Source: an uncultured Chitinophagaceae bacterium
GTDB lineage: Bacteria > Bacteroidota > Bacteroidia > Chitinophagales > Chitinophagaceae
Reading direction: 5' to 3'
NCBI GenBank assembly: GCA_903883945.1
Contig: CAISCV010000277.1
Coordinates: forward strand, 1-32,353
Length of the DNA stretch: 32,353 nucleotides
Positions 14,973-26,900 of the stretch are shown one piece after another. A model generated the notes under the pieces. It was not told where the DNA came from. It did not search any database and saw only the letters and a list, made by a program, of their open reading frames with translations. The first letter of the stretch is position 1. Each line of letters begins with the position of its first letter. The position numbers were made by a program, and so were the translations under genes.

Positions 14973-17900
14973 ATGAAAAATACAGTCAAACAGACTTTTG
15001 CTTCTATTTTAAGGAATGTTTTCTGCTCACTTTTAGTGCTTGTCCTATACCATGTAAAGGGGAACGCACAGCAAACAGGTGATTATCGCACCATTGGTAC
15101 GGCTATTTTTAGTACCACTACCAACTGGCAAACGTATAATACGCCCACTGCAAATAGTACCTGGCAAACTGCAACCGTTGCTCCTGCAAATGCGGCTACC
15201 ACGGTTACTACACAGGCATCAAACACCAGCTTTGTGGTTAAAAGTACCATTGGTAATACAGTTACTACCCTTACCAATGCATCTACTAATGCTACTACAA
15301 CAGTTAGTGTAAGTTCTACGAGTGGGGTGGTAGTAGGGCAAGTAGTTAGTGGTACCAATATTCCGAGCAATGCGACGGTAGCTTCTTTTGTAGCCAATAC
15401 TTCCATTACCCTTTCTGCAGCAGCTACTGGTACAGGTTCGGGTATTACGCTTACACTTTCTACGCCAAATACGGCTACAGGTAGTACTACTTCGGGTTCA
15501 TCTACCATTTCACTTACAGCCGCCAATTCAAACATAGTTGCCGGACAGCCTATTACCGGTAGCGGTATTCCTGCCAATAGCTATATTGTTTCGTATAATG
15601 CTGGTGCGCCAAGTATAGTTGTTTCGGCAAATGCTACTGCCACTGCTTCGGGGGTAGCCCTCACTTTTGGTGGTCAGGTAGCTAGTAACAACATTATAGA
15701 ACTACAAAGTGCATCTGGCGTGGCAGTGGGTATGCCCATTAGTGCCACCGGTATTGCAGGTACAAACTATGTTACTGCTATAAACATTGGAGGCAATGCA
15801 AATTGTATTCAGATAAGTAGTGGGCCATCCTCTACCCGCCCTAGCAATTTTATTACCGTTGGTGGTTTGCAGCCTTCTAATAGCAGGGTTTATTTAAGTG
15901 CCAGCAATGCTTCTGTAGCAGTTGGACAGTTAGTGATAGGTAGCAATATTCCCGGTGGAACGTATGTGTCGTCTATTTCTGGTCAGCAATTAACACTTTC
16001 TCAGGGTGCTACAACTGTTTCCTCCAGTACTTCCCTTAGCTTTTATGCCGCAAGTAGCACTATTCCTAACATGTACATCAACCACAACACTACAGTAGAT
16101 GCATCTAATACAGCGGTAATTACCAATCTCTTTATCAATAATGCAGCTAGTACCAATGCAGGAAGTGGTGCTGCTTACACCAATGCCACGCTTACTATTG
16201 GCAATACTTCAACTAGCAGAGCGCTCTCTGTGGGTGCGTTAACCGTTGCAAGTAATGCCTCTTTGGTGTTGGGTTCTACAGGCACTTCACATACCTTGGT
16301 ATTGTCGGGTACGGGAACAGTTATCAATAATAGTGGTACTATTACTTTATCAGGAACGCCCAAGTGCAACACTTACTTTACAGGCAGTGGCACAGCGAAC
16401 ATTACTGGTAATGGGACTTTTACTTTTAATGATGTAAATATTGTTAGTGGTACTACATTGGTTGCTCCATCTGGTACGATGGGCATTAATGGTAACCTAC
16501 TGAATAATGGAACATTTACCCACAACAGTGGTACAGTTAGTTTTGGTGGGGCAACCACTTTCAGCGGAAATGCTACAACATTTAATCATATAGCCTTAAC
16601 CAGTGGGGCAACTTTTACCACTGCCGTTACGGGTAATAATATCAATGGAAATATTGTAAATAATGGAACCTCTTTCGCCAATACATCCTCTACGCTGAAC
16701 TTTACAGGTACGAATGTTTTAAGTGGAACGGGTGCTTATAATTTTAATGCCATTACTATTTCGGGGGCATTCACCGCACCCACTACCATGTCTGTTGGCG
16801 ATGCTTTTACCTTTACGGGTACTGCCTTTACCCATAATAACGGTACGATTAATTTTAATGCAGGTGCTAGCAGAAATATCACTGGTACGCTAACAGGCAG
16901 CAATGCTTTTTATAATGTGAATTTTAATGGAACTGCCACACATACCCTTGTAAATTCGGTAGAAGTGGCAGGTACTTTGGCTATCTCAAACACCGAAATA
17001 CTTAAAGCACCCGGTGCTGGCTTGCAACTGATAGTAGGAAAGGATTTTACGATGGCTAATACCAGCAGCTTTACCCATAATGGTGGTACGGTTGTTTTTA
17101 ATGGTACTAATCAATCCATCTCTTCTACCTCTAGCAATGCACTTGCTTTTAATGCACTTAATATTAGTAGTTCTGGGGTGGTTATACTCAGTACTACTGC
17201 CTCTACTGCTGGCACGACCACCATCGATGCAGGTGCTACTTTGGCTACCGGTGTAGCATTTACTACTAATGGGAGTGTAAATTGTAATGGAAGTTTTCTG
17301 TTAAATACGGGCGGGTCGGTTGCAGGTAGTGGCACATGGGTATATGGTAATGGCACATTGGTATTTAATACAACGGGCGTTACCACTGTAAACAATGCAG
17401 ATATTTATTGGCCAGCAACCAATAGCCCTGCCAATATAACCATACTTCAAGGTGGATTAACGCTAAACACAGGTGCAAACAGAACAGTGAGCGGGGTGTT
17501 TCAAACAGCCGCTGCGGTTTCTTTTCCTACGGCTACATTAACGTTAAATGGAACGGCACAATTGAATACTGGCGGTTCTTTTGCCCATGTTCCTATCTAT
17601 GGTTCAGCCTCGTTATTGAAGTATAATACAGGAGGCACATTTAACCGAGGAAATGAATGGAGTGCCGCCACAGGAACGGTTGGCACCACAGCAGGATTGC
17701 CACAAAGTGTGCAAGTAAGTAATAACACCACGCTAAATTATCCTAATGGAAATGTATCGCCAGCAAGAACACTAGCAGGAAATCTAACTGTTGATGCAGG
17801 TTCTTCTTTTTATATGGATTATGGTACACCAACAACGAGTACGGGGGCTTTAACTGTGGGAGGTAATGTTACCGTAAACGGTAATTTATCTTTAGGAAAT

Positions 17901-20900
17901 CTTGCTGGTGGAGATATTTATGTAGGAGGAAATTGGTCGCATGGGGCAGGAACATTCACTCCCAACAATAGAACGGTTTTCTTGAATGGAAGTACTGCGC
18001 AAACTATCTCAAACACCAATTCGAGTAGTGAGTCTTTTCCTAATCTTACCATCAGTAATACCAATGGAGGGGTTAGTTTAAACAGTTCGGTAACAGTAAC
18101 CAACACTCTAACACTAAACAATGGAATAGTTACCACCAATGCCAACCAGATTGCAATAACCAATACTGCCACTTCGGCCTTTACTGGTTCATTTAGCTCT
18201 ACCTGTTTTATTAATGGAATACTTGCCTGGACATTACCTGCTAGCAGTAGTAGCACTTATCTATTTCCGGTTGGTTCGGGTACAAGCTATTATCCATTAG
18301 CACTAAATAGTCCTACTACCAGTACAAGCGGAACTACAGTAGCTACAGTTCAAATGAATCTAAACAATAGCGGTGGCACTGCTGATAATACCACTGTATC
18401 AGCAATAAGTGGATCAGAATATTGGAGTATTGCTTCATCGGTAGGCAATATCACAGGTGGCAATATTTCTCTTACCAGAACCGGCGTTGCTATAGCACCC
18501 TATAATTTGATGGCAAAAAGCAGTTCTTTAACAGGAACTTATTCGTCCATTGCCGGAACGGCGAGTGGAAGTGCTGTTAATACCTCCAATAGCATTGCAA
18601 CTATAACCAACGGAAGCACCAGTTATTTTGTTTTAGGAACTTATTCTACTACGCCAACTATTACTGGTATCACAGGAGGGGCTACTACTACCACTGGCTA
18701 TATCGGACAATTATTAACCATTAATGGGGCAAACTTTGTTTCGGGTACCACTGTAGCTTTTAATGGTGGCAGTGCCAATGCTACAACCTTTGTAAGTAGT
18801 ACCCAAGTAAGGACAACCATACCTGCCAATGCAACTTCTGGAAATGTTACTGCTACTGTAAGCGGAACGGTTACTAATGGTTACGCTTTTAGTATTCTAG
18901 GATATATTTCTGCTCAAGCGGGCGATTGGAGTAGTCCTTCTACATGGGTAGGAGGGGCTGTGCCGCCAACAGGTTCTACTGTAACAGTTGCTCATGCAAT
19001 AACTATAAGTACCGCTAATTATGCTACATCAATCAGCAACCTAACCATATCAAGTGGGGGTACTATTACCTTCGGAAATACAGATACTTTGTCTGTAAAT
19101 ACAGTAGTAAATAATGGTACTATAAGAATGACGAGTGGTGGGGTATTAACCATGACGGGGGCTACGCCAATTGTTACCAACAATGGAACCTTTACCTATG
19201 GAATAGGAACGGTAGCAATGAATGGAACTGTTTCTAATACTTTCACTGGACAAAACAACTTTTATAATATCTCCGTTGGGGGAGTAGCTGCTCTTTGCAA
19301 TGATACCCTTTATGGAAGCCTTACCACGACAGGAGCAGGAAGTTATTCTTGTAATCCTGTTGGTGCAGGGTCGTTACCTAGCTATAGCGCAGGGCAAACT
19401 GTAAATATTTATGCTGCACCCAATGGTAGCGGTGTAGGTAGTGGCGCTACTTATAACCTGCCTGTAAATTTGGCACGTGCTAGAGTAGTAGCGCAGAATT
19501 ATCCTAATAATCCAATAAACGTTTTATTAAAAGATGGTACTTACTACCAATTAACACTTACTAGTGCAGATGCCCGTACAGCCAATGCACCTGCCATTTA
19601 TAAAGCTATCAATAAAGGCAAAGCTATTTTTCAACCTTTAAAAGTAATTAACAGAGCAGACTTTCAACCCATACCAGATAGCGTAAAACAACGGATTATC
19701 GACCCTGCTGCTAAGGGTAAGGTGATGCAGTTGAACCTTGCATCGTACAATATCAATCCTCAGAGTACTACACCGTGGGCTACTGTGGTTAATAATACCC
19801 CTAAGTATCCAATATTTTACCAAAATACTACACCATTGATGTTATCCCGTTATCCCAATGATACTACCATGAGTATGAATGGGGTAATCTATAAAGGAAC
19901 CAACAAAACGGACAGTGGCGGTATATTTTATTACAGTGATACCAGAACCAATCGTTGGGTAAATGCGATGAATGATGAGGGCGTTTGGCTGGCAGGAAAC
20001 TGGCGGGTATCGTTTGTAATTCAGTTTATTAAAACAAAAACTATTGATACAGTCAATAAGATTATCTACCAAAAAGATGGCGTTCAATTAGGCATTGGTA
20101 ACAAGTTTGCAGCTTATGCAGGAAACTATGAGGAGCCTTATTTTGTATCAAATCTTTATGAGGAAATTGATACCGTTGGTGAGTTTAGCATCAATTTCAA
20201 TAATAAGATGTTGTATATGTGGGTGCCAGATACTGGAGTTATTCAGTATGCAGACTCGCTAACTATGCCGGCTATTTCTGCTACAGGTGCAAACTATACA
20301 CAGTTCCAGAATATTAATTTTATAGGCGGTGCAGGCAATGCCATTAATGTAAGTAGTGCTCATCATGTTCGGATAGCTGGTTGCGATATTACCCAATGCA
20401 CCGATGATGCGATAGTGCTGACTGATGTAACGTATTCGGCAGTGCAGAGTAATGATATACACCAAGTTGGAGCTGGTGGCGTGGCAATGTTTAATAACAG
20501 TTACAATACGGATATTAATACCTTGAAGCGTGGCTATGATACGGTAATCAATAACTACTTTTATGATTATGCACAACAAACACCGTTGTACAATGCAGCT
20601 ATAGACCCAGGGGGGTGTATCGGGGTTTATGTGGCAAATAATAAAGTAAGAAAGTGTCCTCATATAGGTATTGCTTATGGCTTTGGCGGAGGCGATTTAT
20701 CCACTTTTGAATACAATGAAGTAGATAGTGTAGTGTTGGTTTATTCTGATATGGGTGCTTTATATGGCACAGGTGTTTGGAAAGACAGGGGGCATAAGAT
20801 GAACCACAACTACCTGCATGACATACTTGGTGCCAATGGTTTGTACTTGGACAATAATACTTCTGGCGATACCTGTGTTTACAATATAGTAGCCAATTCT

Positions 20901-23900
20901 ATTTGGGGAATGGGTAATAATGGAGGAAACTATAATCGGTTCTACAACAATATATTCGTGAATCAGGAAAGACCTGCCGTAGGAAATTATACCGCTGATA
21001 CCATTATAGATTTTGTTAGAAATTATCCTGTCATCAAAAACCTTTGGTATAGTAACCCAGTTTGGCAATCCACTTTCCCAGAACTGATAGACTTAGTAGA
21101 TTCTGTAAACGGAGTTAATAAATCCTATACTTCTCAGTATTGGAGTCAGATGAAAAACAATACCTTCTACACTTTCGGCCCTAATTTCTCGGGTCAGACA
21201 TTTACTTATGTAAATGATGCTAGCTTGTTTAATGCTGATGGATCTACCAATAATACGTATGCACGAACAGGCGATCCTTTTACAAGATGGGGGATGGTGT
21301 TTCAGGACAATTATAAGGTTTACAATAAGCTAAAGAACCCAATTTATCCTTTCTTGATGGATAGCTTAAGAAGTCCCGGACTATTAACTTATGCAGGTGC
21401 TACCGATTGGCACATTAATAGGATTGGGGTTTATGTTGACTCTTTTAGAACAGATATTTCTGCCATAGGTGTGAAGGGTATTGCGCCGTATATCAATTTG
21501 TCAGTCAATAGCACTACCAATCATATCCTGCCCGATACGAGTATTATCACTGCAACGGTGGTGTTGCCGAATGCCTCCAATTGTTTTTCCAACGTTCAGT
21601 TTTATGATAATGGTGCCGCCTTAAACGGGTTGACTGTAAGTAAGATCACTGTGTCTTATGATACCGTTACTTACGCCATCACCTATATTGGTGCAGCGCT
21701 GGGCAATCATTCCATTACTTGTAAACTCACTGATGCGCCTTATTGGCAATATACGTCTACGCCATTTACATTTACCACCGATAGTGCTATGACCTGGACA
21801 GGTAATACCAGTACCGATTGGAATACGGCTTCTAACTGGTCTAACAACCGCACCCCACTATCGACTGATGTGGTTAACATACCGGGTTCAGTTAGCAGAA
21901 TGCCTATTATTAATAACGGCTCCAAGAAGGTTAAAAGATTTACCTTAAAAACGGGTAGCAGTATAACGTTACAAAATAGTACCGACACCCTTGCTGTTAC
22001 TGGCGATATACAATCGGCTGGTACTTTCTCGGGTAATGGGGTGCTGCAAGTTCTGAGTACTACGACTACACCGTTGTCTGCTGGTCAAAACTGGGGAGTT
22101 ACCGTATATTATGGTGGTAACGGACAAACAGTGGTGTCGGGTAATTATACCAGACTAGACCTGTCAGGTGGTAATTCAACCCTATCTAGTTTAGGGACTA
22201 TTGCGGTTTCTGGAGATTTGGTATTAGGGTCAACCACTGTAAATGCGGGCACTTCCACTGTACAGTTTATTGGTAGTGGAACGCAAACTATTAGCGGTGC
22301 AGTTGGCTTTTATAACCTACAAATAAACAAATCAGGGGTGGTTAATCCGCTTACATTGGGTGGGGCAGTTACCGTTGCTAATAATCTGGTGCTCACTTCT
22401 GGACGGTTAGTGAGTACGGCAACCAATACGTTAACTATCAGCAATGCCGCAACTTCGGCTGTTTCGGGTGGAAGTAGTATTACTTATGTAGATGGGCCAC
22501 TTAGTTGGAAGGTAGCGGCAGGAAGCAACAGCTATGTTTTCCCGGTTGGTGATTACAATGCTTCTTCTCAATTTTTGCCCGATACCATTACCACGGTTGC
22601 CAATGCAGGTGTTATCACCGTAACTGCCTTTAAAGGAAATAGTGGCGGAACGTACAATGCTACACTTACCAGTATCAGTACGGCTGATTACTGGAGTGTA
22701 CAATCTTCTGTGGCTAATACCATTGCCCTAACTATTGCCCCTGCAAACTTGGCATCCAATAATGTAGTTGGTCAAAGTAGTAGCACAAATGGCGTATATG
22801 CTTCCGTAGGAGGAACTGTTTCACAAACGAGCATTTTGGCATCTGGAATAGTATTAGCTGCCAATACACCCGCTTGGTTTGTTGCCGCTTACTACCCCAA
22901 TCCATTGATTACTTCAGTTGTTTCTTGTCTGCCTGGTATCGCTGCTGGAACATTCTTTCCTCGTGATACCCTTACCATTACGGGCAACTACTTTCAGTCG
23001 TCTAATAGTGTAATGGTGGGCGTTCAAGTTGCCACTGTATTAACGGCGCAGTCTAGTTTACCAACCATGATGAAGGTATTGGTGAGCAGCACGGCATCTA
23101 CGGGGGCTATAAAGGTGGGCAGCACTAATTTTAATGGAACGTTTGTGCCAGGTTATGTCTCTAGGTATGATGGATCTTGGAATACAGGAACTACCTGGTT
23201 GGGTGGGGTGCAACCCCCTAATGGTACTTCATATAAAGATACTATTACCATAAATAATGTGGTTACAATGGCAACATCTGTGAGTGGAATTCAAACCCTT
23301 ACTATCAATGCGGGTGCTTCTTATTCTACATCCAATGTAGGTACTACTTTCAATTCGGGTGCTACCTTAACCAATAATGGCACTTACTCCAGCGGTAACA
23401 ATAGTGTTTATACCAACCTGAGTTTTATAAATAATGGGAAATCAACCTTGGGTGGGCAGAGTTATGTAAATATCAATCTTACCAATAATACGGGGGATAG
23501 TATTGTTATCAGTGCTGCTTCGATTACCATGAGTGGTACCATCACCAACAATGGTTACTTTAAGCATAATGCAACTGGTTTCTATCTGAATGGAAGTATC
23601 ACATTCAATGGTTCAAATGTAGATACCATTAACTCGTTGAATACAAACTCAAATGCTACAGGCACTATCACGTTTACTACTGCCCCTTATCTGACTGGAA
23701 ACTTTTCTTTAAACTCCAACTTTACGGTTACGGGCAATTATCCAACTTATGCTTCGACTGCCAATTTATATTATAATACTGGAGCTTCACAACCTGTTGG
23801 TATGGAGTGGAAGCCGAATGTTAGTTCCGGAGCGGGCATTCCTGCCTCTGTACTGTTAGGAAATGGAACTACGGGATCGTCTTTCGTATTATCAGGAGGT

Positions 23901-26900
23901 AATAGTTACAAGAGTGGGTCATTGCTTACCGTTAGCAGTGGTTGTTCACTTTCCGTTCCTGCTACTACGGTCATTCAATCGAACGGATTAAAAGTTGTGG
24001 GTACAGTCAACATAGCCGATGGTGGTCAGATTCAGAGTTCTTCTACGGTTACCATCAATAGCACAGGTACGCTCAATGTGGGTACTACTGCCTTATCTGC
24101 AACTGCTACCACTTCCAATGCTAGCTTATTGGTGTCTAGTGGTGCATTGAATGACACGGGTGTAGTCAATAACTATGGTTATATAAAGATGGCAGCTTCC
24201 AATTTTGTGCTACTCAATACGGGTAGTCTGGGTATGCAGGCCAATGCGGTGCTGGAACTAGCCAATGCTTCACCTGCCATTCCTGTTATTTCTTGGGATG
24301 CTAATTCTTATGTATACCTTACTGGAATTGCCTCTGGTAATCCCACCAACATTACCCAGACTTTTGGAAATGTGGTATGGAACAGTACGGCTCAAACAGG
24401 TAATCTATCAATTACTGGTCTGAATGCCATCACCAATTCATTTATAGTATTGAATACAGGTTCTGGATCTATTCGTTTAAACAATACCACCAATGCCTAT
24501 GGGGCTTTGCAAGTGGGTGGTTATAATAACTTTAATGGAAATACAGTAAATGCTACTGCGGCATCCCTTAATATTGGATATAGTACAGCAGGTGCTACCA
24601 CGGTAAATGGAGATGTGTCTATCGGTGCTAATGGCATCCTTACTGCTGGTACTACGGGTACTACTATTGCCCTTGCAGGTAATTGGACGAATGCAGGAAC
24701 CTTCACCAATGCCAATACCACTGTTTTATTTAATGGTGCCACAGCTACTGCACAAACAATTACTAAGATAGGAGGGGAGACCTTTAATAATCTAACCATC
24801 AATACATCTGGAACTGGTGGTGTTGGTTTGAATAATGCGGTGATCATTGCCAATAACCTGAATCTGTCCAATGGTATCCTTGCTTTGGGAAATAATAACC
24901 TGACCATTAATGCTACCACAACTATATCTAATGCGTCGGCTTCAAGTTATATGCTGACGGCTGGAACAGGGCTGCTCATCAAAAATACCATTTCCGCTAC
25001 TGCATTCACCTTCCCTGTTGGGACTGCAAATACCTATACTCCTTTGACTGTTGCCAATACTGCTGGTACATCTAATTTATCGGTAGCGGTTAGCCCTACT
25101 ATTACTTATTGGGTGGGTACTCCTTCAAAAATGCTTAATCTGCAATGGACGGTTATGGGTTCTGCTGCCACTACGGCTACCATGACTTATCAATTTAATA
25201 CGGCAAATGCGGCTGGTAGTTTTGTTGCTGCCAATACTTGTGAGTTGGGTATTTATACCACAACTTATAGTATTAGTAGTGTGGGTACGCCTAGTGGTAG
25301 TAATCCTTTTACCCTAAGCAAGACTGGTATTTCTTTGGCAAGTGGTGCCACCAATTTATTCGTAATTGGCAATACGGGTGCTGTCAGTTGTACTACCGGC
25401 ACTTATGTGGGTATTAATGGCGGCGATGCTAACCTTGCTGTGAACTGGTGTGGCGGTATCCTTCCTTCTTCTGCAACCAACATCGTTATTGCCAACAATG
25501 CGCCATTGTTAACGGCTAATTTGTCCATCAATAATCTTTCCCTTACTTCGGGGCTTAACCTCAATGGGTATAATCTCACCATCAATGGTGCTGTATCGGG
25601 TAGCGGAACAATAGTTGGTAATAGTGCGTCTACCATTACCCTGCTCGGTACGGGTGCTTTGTATTTTGATCAGTCTGTACCCGGTACGTCTAATGTGCTG
25701 AATAATCTGGTCATTAATTCTGCAGGCACAGTTACGCTTGGTAATAACTTAAATCTGTTGGGCACACTCACACCTACTGCTGGCACTTTCAATACAAATG
25801 GCAATCTCACCTTGGTTTCTACGAGTGCAGGAACAGCTAGGATTGATCAGGTTTTGGGGACGATTTCTGGTAATGTTACCGTGCAGCGTTATATCCCTCC
25901 AAAGCTGCTGCGTAAGTTTAGTTATATCGGCTCGCCTGTTTCTCAAACCATTCGTAATGCCTGGCAACAGCAGATTTACGTCACCGGTTCGGGCACAGGA
26001 GGTACGCTTTGTGGCAGCACCAATGGAGATGGCGGCAACACAGATAAATACAATAGTAATGGCTTCGATTTCAGTATTGCCAATTCAGCTAGTATATGCA
26101 CCTACAATCCTGTAAAAGTAAATGGTAGTCGTTATGTGGGTATTGCCAATACCGATTATACCTACCTTGTTCCGGGCAAGGGGTATTGCGTAAATATCCG
26201 GGGTAATAGAAATAGCGCTACCGTATCCTGTATCAATCAATTAGGAACTGCCACCCCTACTCCGCCCGAAGCGGTTACGCTTAGTGCAACGGGTACATTA
26301 ACAAAAGGAGATGTGGTGATTGCGTTGAATGATTTTGCTGTACATAAGTTTACCCTACTGGCAAATCCTTATCCTAGCCAGATAAGTTTCAAGTCTCTGC
26401 AGGCGGATAATTCCTGCATTAATTACAAAATGTGGACTTTAAGTCCGGTTGGTAACAGTAATTATACTACTTATTCGGCAGGGGTTATTGCAAATGGGGC
26501 TACGGGGTATGATAATACACGGGGCGATTATCTGGCTGTTGGTCAGGCATTCTTTGTAGAAGCGAATAAAAATGGGAATATTACTTTTAAGGAAAGTCAC
26601 AAGATTAATAGTGCCATTCCCAATACCCAATATTTTGGTGAGACTGCAAACAAGATCATCAGAGTTGGATATAAAACTACCTCAGATGATTTGTTAGATG
26701 AGGTAGTTGTACGCTGTCATCCCCAAGGAACCATGGAATATAATCCTACGCTAGATGCTGCGTCACTCAATACAGGCAGTCAGACGTTGACTATTAATAA
26801 GAAAGGATTGGTTTTAGCCATTGCCTCATTGCCAGATAATCCAATGATTGATACCGTGCTACTAGGTGTAAAAAGTAATGCAGACGGTAACTATAAGTTA

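Noticed and set aside
15083-15577. Minus-strand reading frames throughout the giant gene
   Set aside because: They are shadows caused by the low-complexity Thr/Ser/Asn/Gly coding sequence and show no starts or domains of their own.
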